Origin: a bacterium
GTDB lineage: Bacteria > SZUA-182 > DTGQ01 > JAFGSM01
Assembly: GCA_016934595.1 (NCBI GenBank)
Contig: JAFGSM010000024.1
Coordinates: 1-39,956, forward strand
Direction: 5' to 3'
Length of the DNA: 39,956 nt
A program made the position numbers and the translations under genes. The notes beneath the pieces were generated by a model. The model made no database searches. It saw nothing but the letters and a program-made list of their open reading frames with translations, and was not told the DNA's origin. Positions 27,917 through 37,091 of the stretch are shown piece after piece (the first letter of the stretch is position 1; every line of letters starts with the position of its first letter).

Positions 27917-30676
27917 ATGAGCAAAGCTGCCAAAACAGAAAAAAATCCAAATCAATCCAACGGCACAGAAAAAGAAATAAGTCTATCCATCGATGATCAG
28001 GATGTTATTGTATCCAGGGGATCCACTATCCTTGACGCAGCCCGAAAAAAAGGTATCAGAATCCCCACACTGTGTTATCATCCTGCCCTCCCCCCTATCG
28101 GTTCATGCCGTTTATGTGTGGTTGAAATCGAGGGCATAGACCGTCCTGCCACCGCCTGCAACACAGAGGCGCTTGAAGGTATGAGGGTGACTACCAGATC
28201 GGAGCGCCTGTTTAACCTCAGGCGGGAGGTCATAAAAATGATACTTGCCCATCACCCCCTCAACTGCTCGCCATGCCCGATAAACGGGGAGTGTGAGCTT
28301 CAGGACCTTGCCTATGAATATGACATCTCTGAAATGGATTCTGACGAGTACCGGATACAGATCGAAGAATTTCCATGGAAGCCCTTTTCCACGCCAATAC
28401 TGGACTATCATCCGAGACGATGTATCCTGTGCGGAAGGTGTGTCAAGATATGTTCTGATATCAGGGGCCTGGGAGCCATAACAATGGATGGTGCAGGGGC
28501 AAAGGCATTGATAAAACCAGTGATGGCTGATGATGATGCTGCATCTTTATGTATCTCCTGCGGTGAATGCATGAGGGTGTGCCCAGTAAACGCCATCGAG
28601 GAGCGAATGGGCGGTATAAAAGGGAAGCCATGGGAGACAAAAAAAGTCCAGACAACCTGTACCTATTGCGGAGTGGGATGCCAGCTTGATTTAAACGTGG
28701 TGAATAACCGTGTAGTTGGTGTTACCACAAGGGATGAAGCAGGTGTGAACAAGGGCCGCCTCTGCTCTAAAGGCCGTTTCGGTTATACCTTTATCCATAG
28801 CGAGGACAGATTGATCAGGCCTCTGATCCGCAACGAAAAAGGCGGGCTTGAAGAGACGACATGGACCCAGGCCATGACCCATATCGCCCGTGAATTCAGG
28901 CGCACAAAAAAGGAATACGGGCCTGACTCCCTTGCGGGCCTGTCAAGCGCACGTTGCACAAACGAAGAAAACTACCTCTTTCAGAGGCTAATCAGACAAG
29001 TCTTCGGCACAAACAATGTTGATCATTGCGCCCGTCTCTGACACTCTTCTACGGTGGCCGGTCTGGCCGCAGTGTTCGGAAGCGGGGCGATGACCAACTC
29101 AATAGAAGATATAGAAAAGGCTGATGTGATCCTGATAACAGGAACCAATACCACGGAAAACCACCCGATAATTGCGCAGGGGATAAAGCGGGCTGTAGAG
29201 CGCGGCAATACCAGGCTTGTGGTGGTTGATCCAAGGCGGATAGACCTTGTGAACCAGGCAAACTACTGGCTGCGCCAGAGGCCAGGAACGGATGTTGCCT
29301 GGATAAACGGCCTGATGCACTGGATCATAAAGAAAAACCTCCACGACAAGGAATTTATTGCGCAGCGGTGCGAGGGTTTTGAAAGGCTCGCTCAAGAGGT
29401 GGAAAAATATACACCTGAGTATTGCGAGTCGGTCACAGGCATACCATCGGAAGATATAAAATCCGTGGCAGAGCTTATTGGAAGCGCTGAACGTACCTCC
29501 TTCCTTTATGCCATGGGAATCACTCAACATGTCACAGGCACGGACAATGTCAAGTCCATAGCAAATCTGGCTATGATCACAGGCAATGTCGGAAGGTACG
29601 CCACAGGTGTCAATCCCCTGCGTGGACAGAACAACGTCCAGGGGGCCTGCGACATGGGCGCCCTGCCGAATGTATTTACAGGCTATCAGCCTGTCACCGA
29701 TCCTGATGCGCAAAAGAGATGCAGGGATGTATGGGGGGCGGAAACCCTTCCTGACAAAACAGGGATGACCTTAACGCAGATGACCCCTGCCATACTAAAA
29801 GGCAAAATAAAGGGCATGTACATCATGGGCGAAAATCCGGTCATTTCCGACCCCAATTCGAGCCATGTTGAGGAGGCCCTGGAAAAGATAGGATTTCTTG
29901 TAGTCCAGGATATCTTTCTTACTGAAACAGCAAGGTTTGCAGACGTAGTGCTTCCTGGAACAACCTGGGCTGAGAAGGATGGGACGTTCACAAACACAGA
30001 GAGGCGCGTCCAACTGGTTAGGGCAGCCATAGATCCAGTTGGACATAGCTTCCCGGACTGGAGGATATTGCAGCGTATAGCTCAGCTTATGGGAACCCCG
30101 ATGGACTTTTCCTCCCCTGAGCAGATATTCAATGAGATAAGACGCGTTACACCCATTTACGCAGGCATAACATATGCGAGAATAGAAAAGGAAGGAGGAA
30201 TCCAATGGCCGTGCCCGGATATAGACCATCCAGGAACTCCCTACCTTCATAAAGACGGCTTCAAAATTGGAAAAGGCATCCTGACCCCCATATCATACAA
30301 ACCTCCTGCAGAGATTCCCGACAAAGGCTATCCCCTGCTGCTTACCACAGGGCGTATGCAGTTTCATTACCACACAGGCACGATGTCAAGAAGATGTAAA
30401 AGCCTGAACACCCTTGCCCCTTCTCCGCTTCTTGACGTCCATCCTGAAGACGCCAAGGCGCTGGGACTCATGGAAGGCGATATGGCAAGGGTTTTATCCC
30501 GCAGAGGGGAAATAGAAACAAGGGTTCATATCACTAAAACAGTCAACCGGGGCGAGGTGTTCACTACATTCCATTTCAGCGAGTCCCCTGTCAACCGCCT
30601 TACAAACGACGCCCTTGATCCGGTTGCCCAAATACCTGAATACAAGGTCTGCGCTGTCCGTGTTGAAAAGATTTGA
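27917..30676 (+). CDS. fdhA: Formate dehydrogenase-type molybdopterin oxidoreductase, selenoprotein (Sec at UGA 29039-29041), NuoG-like Fe-S N-terminus
   Basis: ORFs 27875..29041 and 29054..30676 are in one frame; [31 protein letters not shown] matches the FdhF NNVDCCARV-U-HGPSVAG motif. Confidence 0.92.
29042..29072 (+). promoter_or_regulatory. Bacterial SECIS-like hairpin 3' of the Sec UGA
   Basis: CACTCTTCTACGGTGGCC-GGTCT-GGCCGCAG: GGCC/GGCC stem with GGUCU apical loop, as in E. coli fdhF. Confidence 0.75.
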
Positions 30677-30679
30677 TTC

Positions 30680-32479
30680 ATGTTAAAAAGATTCGATTCT
30701 TATAGAGAGCAATTTAAGATATTAAAGCCCTATTACCGCAGCTTTGGTTTCAAGATCCTGGTTTTTATCGGGATGGTCCTGATCCTTCTTGTAAGCATCA
30801 ACACCTGGTACAATATACATATACAGGAAAAGCAGCTCAATGAGGAAATCCTTATTGCTATGGATAATATAGCCCAGACGGTTAAATTTTCAACAAGGCT
30901 GCATATGCTTGAAAACAAAAAGGAAAAGGTGCAGGAGACAATAAACTACATTACGGAAAAGACCGAAGGGATAGAGAGAATAAGAATTTTTGATAAAAAT
31001 GGCAGGATAAGGAAGACTACCTTATCAGGTGAAAGGGGCCGTATAATAGGCAAAACAGCCTATCAGTGTCTGATTTGCCATGAAGAAGACAGGGCTATGG
31101 AATCGGCCGGCCGTGACAGGCGCATACAGGTTATGCAATCAGACACAGGCGGATACCGTGTTGTCAGCCTCATAAATGCCATTTACAACGAAAAGAGCTG
31201 CTCAAAAAACTGTCACGAATTTCACCCGGAAACACAAAAGGTCCTCGGAATTTACGAAGTGACTATGTCGCTTAAGGATGTGGATGAAAAGATCACAAGC
31301 AACAGGAGGCATCTCATCCAGTTCAGCATTATATTATTTGTGGCTATTATGATAAGCCTGGCGGCAATGCTTTTTTATTCCCTCATCCGGCCATTGAATG
31401 CACTCTTAAACGGCATAAAGAATATATCAGGAGGGGATTTCAGCTCCGAGATACCTGTTTACAGCAAAGACGAATTCGGGCGTATTGCACAGTCTCTAAA
31501 CAACATGGTTGAAAAGATCAGAAAGGAAACCGCATACCGTAATCTCCTTTTTTTCGACAATATCACCCCGGAACGGCAGGAAGGAGACGAAAACAATCAA
31601 TCACATTCACAGGAAAACGTCAATCAAACCCATGTCAAAGACGTCCCTGACATACATAAACAAAATGGATTTGGATCCACCCTGGATAAGCAAAATGGGT
31701 TCGGATCCACATTTGAAGAGATATACGAACGTATCAGGGACGAAACGCATATGAAGGTCGTTAGATCTGTCAAGCTTGCTTCCCTCGGCCAGCTTTCCGC
31801 AGGCATTGCGCACGAGATAAACAACCCGCTGACAGCGGTATTGAGCTATAGTTCCCTGCTTCTTGATAAGGCAAAGACGGATAAAGAAAAGCAGTGGCTG
31901 GGCATCATCGTTGATGAGACAAAGAGATGCAGAAATATCGTGGCCGGCCTCCTTGAGTTCTCAAGACAGTCCGCGCCTGAAAAGGTAGCAACCCAGGTCA
32001 ACGATATTGTGGAACGCGCTGTATCACTTGTTGAAAACAAGGAATCATTCTTTAATATAAAGATTGTTAAAAAGCTTGACCCTGACTTGCCTAAATTAAA
32101 AATAGACAGGGGGCAGATCTACCAGGTGCTGACGAACCTGATCATAAATGCGGGAGATGCCATGAATGGGAAAGGGACATTGACACTTGAGTCAAGAATC
32201 CATACAATTGAATCAAAAGTTGCCGAGCCTCGCCGGTTTGTAGAAATATCGGTAAAAGACACAGGCTGTGGTATTTCTGAAAAGAATATAGAAAGGATAT
32301 TCGACCCGTTCTTTACCACAAAAGGGCCTACAATTGGAACTGGCCTGGGTCTCTCCATATGCTTTGGAATTATCAAGCGCCATGGAGGCAATATCAGCGT
32401 CAGCAGCAAGCAAAACGAAGGCTCAACCTTTATTGTTCACCTTCCTATCGAAACGGAGAATATTGATGGACAGGATTAA
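30680..32479 (+). CDS. Membrane sensor histidine kinase with c-type heme-like CXXCH/CXXXCH motifs in the extracytoplasmic domain
   Basis: TM-sensor-TM-HAMP-HisKA-HATPase; AYQCLICHEED and SCSKNCHEFHPE; AGIAHEINNPLTAVLSYSSLLL. Confidence 0.88.
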   Translation: MLKRFDSYREQFKILKPYYRSFGFKILVFIGMVLILLVSINTWYNIHIQEKQLNEEILIAMDNIAQTVKFSTRLHMLENKKEKVQETINYITEKTEGIERIRIFDKNGRIRKTTLSGERGRIIGKTAYQCLICHEEDRAMESAGRDRRIQVMQSDTGGYRVVSLINAIYNEKSCSKNCHEFHPETQKVLGIYEVTMSLKDVDEKITSNRRHLIQFSIILFVAIMISLAAMLFYSLIRPLNALLNGIKNISGGDFSSEIPVYSKDEFGRIAQSLNNMVEKIRKETAYRNLLFFDNITPERQEGDENNQSHSQENVNQTHVKDVPDIHKQNGFGSTLDKQNGFGSTFEEIYERIRDETHMKVVRSVKLASLGQLSAGIAHEINNPLTAVLSYSSLLLDKAKTDKEKQWLGIIVDETKRCRNIVAGLLEFSRQSAPEKVATQVNDIVERAVSLVENKESFFNIKIVKKLDPDLPKLKIDRGQIYQVLTNLIINAGDAMNGKGTLTLESRIHTIESKVAEPRRFVEISVKDTGCGISEKNIERIFDPFFTTKGPTIGTGLGLSICFGIIKRHGGNISVSSKQNEGSTFIVHLPIETENIDGQD

Positions 32480-32855
32480 GTTGCTTATAGTAGATGACGA
32501 AATAGTAGTGCAACAAAGCTGCGTTGACATCTTCAGCGAAAAAAGTAACCGCTATGACATCACAACGGTTTCCTCTGGAGAGGAGGCCCTTAAAACCCTT
32601 GAAAACGAATCCTTCGATATAATCCTCACCGATATAAAGATGCCGGGGTTGCCTGGACTCACATTGCTATCAACCATAAAGGCAAAATACCCCAAAACCG
32701 CCATTATTGTCATCACAGGCTTTGCCACTGTAAAGACAGCAGTGGAGGCAATGAAACTCGGTGCAGTCGAATTTATCCCCAAGCCCTTCACCCCTGATGA
32801 AATCTACAACTCCGTAGAAAACATAGCCGCGCGCCTGAAAGAAAAGAAGAAATAG
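32466..32855 (+). CDS. Stand-alone receiver-domain response regulator
   Basis: MDRIKLLIVDDEIVVQQSCVDIF...IILTDIKMPGLPGL...KPFTPDEI; overlaps the kinase 3' end. Confidence 0.88.
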   Translation: MDRIKLLIVDDEIVVQQSCVDIFSEKSNRYDITTVSSGEEALKTLENESFDIILTDIKMPGLPGLTLLSTIKAKYPKTAIIVITGFATVKTAVEAMKLGAVEFIPKPFTPDEIYNSVENIAARLKEKKK

Positions 32856-32887
32856 TTTTGTATAGACCATCCTCTATCATTTTAAAG

Positions 32888-32925
32888 AAAGGGATGGAGA
32901 AAAACATCCATCTCTCCATCCCTTC
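32888..32925 (+). terminator. Inverted-repeat terminator candidate after the fdh operon
   Basis: AAAGGGATGGAGAAAAACATCCATCTCTCCATCCCTT, stem of about 11 bp; no clear T tract, could serve both strands. Confidence 0.5.
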
Positions 32926-32958
32926 GCCATCTCCTTTTTATGGCATAATGCCCTGATA

Positions 32959-33537
32959 TTAAATAGGCGGCAAACCCCAAAGTTGTGCAGGCGTTAACAG
33001 ATTCGTGAACTCTGTTGGGGTTAGCCCATATAGAAAGGAATATGCCAAATTCGCATAGTCTATGGTAAGTCCAAAATGTTTCAATGCAGTTGGCAAATAT
33101 CCGGAATAATAAGGCAGATAACTAATAGGAAGTGGCGCGCCAGTCGCAGGATCTAAGAGATAACTCGGCGGAAACGGCATAAACCCGTAAAGCTCTTCAA
33201 AGATTGTCAAGCCGCCCCCAAAAGCTGGGGGGATGTTATAAGCCAGCCACACAGGGCCTTTTGGGTATAAAATCGCATCCCAGATTATGGCTGGTTGCAC
33301 TGGAAGCACAGTATTTTTGGAAAGTTCGGTGATAATGGGTGTAGTACCGAGAAGCACAAGGGGATCCCAGTTAAAATCGGTGACCAACGGTGGAGACCAG
33401 AGCGGCCACAATAGATTGTATGGCGGCAGGGCTTTCCAATTCTGAGCTTGAACAGACTGCGAACAAAATAGTAATAATACTGCAACAATAACGAAGCCCG
33501 TTATCGCCAATCGCAGAAAATTCCTTTGTCTAGTCAT
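32959..33537 (-). CDS. Exported hypothetical protein, Pro/aromatic-rich
   Basis: Signal peptide MTRQRNFLRLAITGFVIVAVLLLFCSQSVQA; strong RBS TAAGGAGGAGTTGATATG; no recognised family. Confidence 0.65.
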   Translation of the reverse strand: MTRQRNFLRLAITGFVIVAVLLLFCSQSVQAQNWKALPPYNLLWPLWSPPLVTDFNWDPLVLLGTTPIITELSKNTVLPVQPAIIWDAILYPKGPVWLAYNIPPAFGGGLTIFEELYGFMPFPPSYLLDPATGAPLPISYLPYYSGYLPTALKHFGLTIDYANLAYSFLYGLTPTEFTNLLTPAQLWGLPPI

Positions 33538-33657
33538 ATCAACTCCTCCTTAGGCAATCAGAACGAAAAATCTATTTCGTATTCTAATAAGATATCCACC
33601 CTAATATATAATATAAATTAATACTTCCCTTAAAATTCCTTAAAAATCCTAAAATCC

Positions 33658-33688
33658 TTTACATCACCTCCTTGCTTTATCAACAAAC
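33658..33688 (-). repeat. Leader repeat copy with extended anti-SD complementarity
   Basis: Minus strand GTTTGTTGATAAAGCAAGGAGGTGATGTAAA; pairs with 33720-33750. Confidence 0.6.
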
Positions 33689-33719
33689 CCTTAAACTGGA
33701 AAAGTCATATTGCAATCAA

Positions 33720-33750
33720 TTTACATCACCTCCTTTCTTGATTAACAAAC
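33720..33750 (-). repeat. Leader repeat copy with extended anti-SD complementarity
   Basis: Minus strand GTTTGTTAATCAAGAAAGGAGGTGATGTAAA; 62 nt from the other copy. Confidence 0.6.
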
Positions 33751-33794
33751 ATTTCATACAAAATCATGAAAATATCCATGGGGGACTTTCAAAC

Positions 33795-33860
33795 GAAACC
33801 CCCATGAGCCTTCGGCTCACAATGAGAATCGAAAATCCACAGAGGGGATTTTCAGATGCA
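33795..33860 (+). repeat. Family A repeat copy A5 (66 nt, intergenic)
   Basis: GAAACCCCCATGAGCCTTCGGCTCACAATGAGAATCGAAAATCCACAGAGGGGATTTTCAGATGCA; same length and frame as A2 (ETPMSLRLTMRIENPQRGFSDA). Confidence 0.8.
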
Positions 33861-34240
33861 TCCCATAAATATCAAATTCACAAAGAGGTTTAAAAATGGC
33901 ACAAAACGGATTTTCAGGGAGAAATCAAACACAGATTTAGCTGGGACAAATGATAGAAGAAAATGTCAGCATGAAGACAATGGCAAAAGTGTGCACTGCA
34001 GGTTAATGGATATTACTTAGATTTTGAGCAGGATCAGGAATATAAAAAGAATCAAACCAGATGAGGATCACCATCCGAAACCAAAACAACCTTTCGCATA
34101 TGAAATGCAAGACTCTGATTAAAAATCCTCTGGAGCATCAAGTCCTAAAGAGAAAGTAGCTTGGAGTTCTTAGGCGAATATGGAAAGTTTTTCTTGTAAT
34201 AGTTGATCTAAATATCTATATTTTAATGAACGTTACGTGT

Positions 34241-37024
34241 TTATTCTTGCTGCATCCTTATCCTTTCCCGAAGCATACGGGCGTCTTGAGAATCAGGTTT
34301 AATCCTTAAACATATCTTCAATTCAAGGTCAGCAGGTTCATACAGGCCCTGTTTAAAATATGCAAGAGCAAGGTTGTAGTGCAGATTAAAATCGTCAGGT
34401 TTCAGTTCCGATGCCTTCTGCCATGCGTTAACTGCATCCTTGAATTGCTCGGATTGGAAATAGAACATGCCTATATTCAGCAAATGGGTTGGGATATCCA
34501 CGTGCCTTCCGGCAAATGCCAGGCGCCATTCCTCCTGTGCCTTTTGAAAATCACCCGTCTCAAAATAGACATTACCCAGGTTCAGATGCACGCCAGCCTC
34601 ACTTGGATTAAGTTCAAGGGCCTTTTGCCATGCCTTTATAGCCTCATCTTTTTGCCCAGTGGTATAATAAGCCTTTCCCATATAGATATATACCCTTGGG
34701 TCCTTCGGCTGCAACCGCTGCATCCGCTTAAAAAAGGCAATCGCCCGGTCATACTCCTGTTTGATCATATAGAGAAAACCGAGTTGAATATAAACATCTA
34801 CACAATTGCTGTCTATTTCAAGGGCCTTCTGAAATAGATCCTCTGCCTTTTCATAATGATTCATCCCTGCATGAAGCATCCCCATATTGATGATTGCCTT
34901 TTGATAGCCGGGTCTAATATCAAGCGCCTTTTGCAGATGGGGCATTGCCTGGTCAAATCTCTTCTGGCCGAGATACAGGCTGCCAAGATTATTATGGGCC
35001 TCGGAGCTGTTGGGATCGAGTTCGGCTGCCACAGTAAATTGTTTTATCGCATCCTCTGTCCGGCCCATACTACTATAAACCAAACCAAGGTTTACATGTG
35101 CCTTTACATGCACTGGATCAAGGTACAATGCCTTTTTAAAATATTTGGCAGCCTCCTGGAGATTATTTTGGGTTAGATAGAGACTGCCCAGTTGATTCCA
35201 TGACTCCACATAATCAGGATCAAGCTCTAGTGATTTTTCTATCGCCGCTATTGCATTCTCTATCTTTCTCTGTTTTTCGTAGACAAGGCTTATATTGTAA
35301 TAGACCTCCACATATTCAAATATCTCCAGGGATTTCTTGAATTCCGCCAGCGCCAGTTCCAAATTCCCTCTTTTGTACTGGATCAATCCCAGACGGTTGT
35401 AAACATAGGCATGATCAGGATTAAGTTCCAGTGTCTTTCTGAAGAATATCTCTGCCTGATCCAAATCACCCTTTTCTTCATAGGCTGAACCCAGATGGAA
35501 ATACGCTGCCGTATTTTGAGGATCAACCCTGACTATCTTCTGAAACTCCTCGATTGCCTGATGATAAGACTCAAGAAGGATATAGCTGATACCGTTATCC
35601 ATATAATTCATTACCTGAATCAATTCCTTTGGGTCAGGTCTGGGTTTATCTTCTTCCTTGTCTATTTCTGCCCTTGTCCAAACGTAACCAAGGCTCTTCA
35701 GCCTCTGTTCCGTCTCAGGATTCAATCTTGCCTGCTGAACCGCCCAGGAAGCAGGCGGATAATCATTTTTCAGCCTGTCCAGGGATACCTTCCATCCTTC
35801 ATGATCGGAAGAGCCCTTCTGGAAAACGTTCTTTTTTTCACCTGGATCTTCTATGATTTGGTATATTTCCTGCGAAGGTGCATATATATATTTCCATTCC
35901 GGTGTCCTTATCCCTTCAAGCCTGCTCCAGCCAAAATTGAGCTCTGGAAACAGGCTTTCGCATAGTATCTGCGAATGGATCTGCTTCGCCTGGCCATTCA
36001 TAAGAGGCATCAAGGTTTTCCCTGCCAGGCCCTTTAATGGTTTAAGGCCGAATTGATCAATCACTGTAGGCAGTATATCAACTGTGCTTACCAGTGCATT
36101 GACATTTGTGCCTTCCTTTATAAGATCCGGAGCCCGGATGATAAAAGGGACCCTCAAGGTTGCATCATATATAAATATAGTATGCGTATCCTCATTGTGA
36201 TCTCCCAGTCCTTCGCCATGATCTCCAACCAGTATAACTATAGTATGATCCATCAATCCCATATCATCCATTTGTTTAAACAGCTCTCCAAGACATACGT
36301 CCACATAGGCGATCTCTCCATCATATGGACGGTCCCTGTATTCAACACTGAACGGAAATGGAGGGAAATAAGGCGAATGGGGATCATAATAATGAAGCCA
36401 TAAGAAAAACTTATTATCCTTATGCTTTTCCAGCCATTGAATGCCTATCCTTGTTACATCCCCTGCCTTTCGCTCATTATAAAGGAAATTGCTCCTCTTT
36501 TTGCCAGGGGTAAAATTATCGTCATAATAATCGAATCCCTGGTCAAGGCCAAAGATGGAATCAAGGATAAATGACCCGACACAGGCACCTGTCTGATATC
36601 CATTCTCTCTCATAATCTCCGCTATTGTGACCGCATCCCTGCTAAGTGAAAAATTGCCATTATTCCTGACTCCATGCTGAACAGGATAAAGGCCTGTCAT
36701 AATAGAGGAATGGGATGGCAAGGTGATTGGCACAGGTGAAATAGTCTGGGAAAAAATCGCCCCTTCTGAAGCCAATTTATCTATATTGGGAGTCTTGATA
36801 TTCTTATATCCATAACAGCCCAGGTGATCGGCCCGTATAGTATCAATAGTAATCAAAAAGAGGTTGTATTCATGCCGTTTTATAAGCGACCCCATGGAAA
36901 AAGCCGTACCTTGCAGGATACACAAACCCGACAAGACCATTATCACAGTGCATATTAAACTTATATGAATTAAACGAAAATATTTCATTTTTTCCTCACC
37001 CTGTTTGTCCATAATCAGAATCAT
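34241..37024 (-). CDS. Sulfatase/alkaline-phosphatase-fold N-domain fused to a long TPR array (paralog 1)
   Basis: LFLITIDTIRADHLGCYGYKNIKTPNIDKLASEG, VPITLPSHSSIMTGLYPVQHG, GDHGEGLGDHNEDTH; then about 12 TPRs; hydrophobic N-terminus. Confidence 0.88.
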   Translation of the reverse strand: MILIMDKQGEEKMKYFRLIHISLICTVIMVLSGLCILQGTAFSMGSLIKRHEYNLFLITIDTIRADHLGCYGYKNIKTPNIDKLASEGAIFSQTISPVPITLPSHSSIMTGLYPVQHGVRNNGNFSLSRDAVTIAEIMRENGYQTGACVGSFILDSIFGLDQGFDYYDDNFTPGKKRSNFLYNERKAGDVTRIGIQWLEKHKDNKFFLWLHYYDPHSPYFPPFPFSVEYRDRPYDGEIAYVDVCLGELFKQMDDMGLMDHTIVILVGDHGEGLGDHNEDTHTIFIYDATLRVPFIIRAPDLIKEGTNVNALVSTVDILPTVIDQFGLKPLKGLAGKTLMPLMNGQAKQIHSQILCESLFPELNFGWSRLEGIRTPEWKYIYAPSQEIYQIIEDPGEKKNVFQKGSSDHEGWKVSLDRLKNDYPPASWAVQQARLNPETEQRLKSLGYVWTRAEIDKEEDKPRPDPKELIQVMNYMDNGISYILLESYHQAIEEFQKIVRVDPQNTAAYFHLGSAYEEKGDLDQAEIFFRKTLELNPDHAYVYNRLGLIQYKRGNLELALAEFKKSLEIFEYVEVYYNISLVYEKQRKIENAIAAIEKSLELDPDYVESWNQLGSLYLTQNNLQEAAKYFKKALYLDPVHVKAHVNLGLVYSSMGRTEDAIKQFTVAAELDPNSSEAHNNLGSLYLGQKRFDQAMPHLQKALDIRPGYQKAIINMGMLHAGMNHYEKAEDLFQKALEIDSNCVDVYIQLGFLYMIKQEYDRAIAFFKRMQRLQPKDPRVYIYMGKAYYTTGQKDEAIKAWQKALELNPSEAGVHLNLGNVYFETGDFQKAQEEWRLAFAGRHVDIPTHLLNIGMFYFQSEQFKDAVNAWQKASELKPDDFNLHYNLALAYFKQGLYEPADLELKICLRIKPDSQDARMLRERIRMQQE

Positions 37025-37039
37025 TATGAAATGTTTTAT

Positions 37040-37088
37040 ATTTTCATTTCACAGATGGGAATGAAAATACCCTTATGGGATTTTCAGG
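37040..37088. repeat. Possible degenerate Family A copy A6
   Basis: TTTCACAGATGGGAATGAAAATACCCTTATGGGATTTTCAGG: shares the GAATGAAAATACCC middle and GGGATTTTCAG tail. Confidence 0.5.
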
Positions 37089-37091
37089 TTC

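Noticed and set aside
29039-29041. Apparent nonsense mutation or split gene in the formate dehydrogenase
   Set aside because: Position, surrounding motif and GGUCU-loop hairpin fit selenocysteine insertion better than a pseudogene.
33672-33893. 73-aa ORF (MLYQQTLKLEKSY...ETPMSLRLTM...)
   Set aside because: Mostly leader repeats plus the Family A repeat; open frame is a property of the repeat, no RBS or homology.
34379-36403. Long + strand ORFs (e.g. 34379..34837, 35495..35965, 36053..36403) opposite the sulfatase-TPR gene
   Set aside because: Antisense shadow ORFs of a well-supported coding gene, with no recognisable domain.
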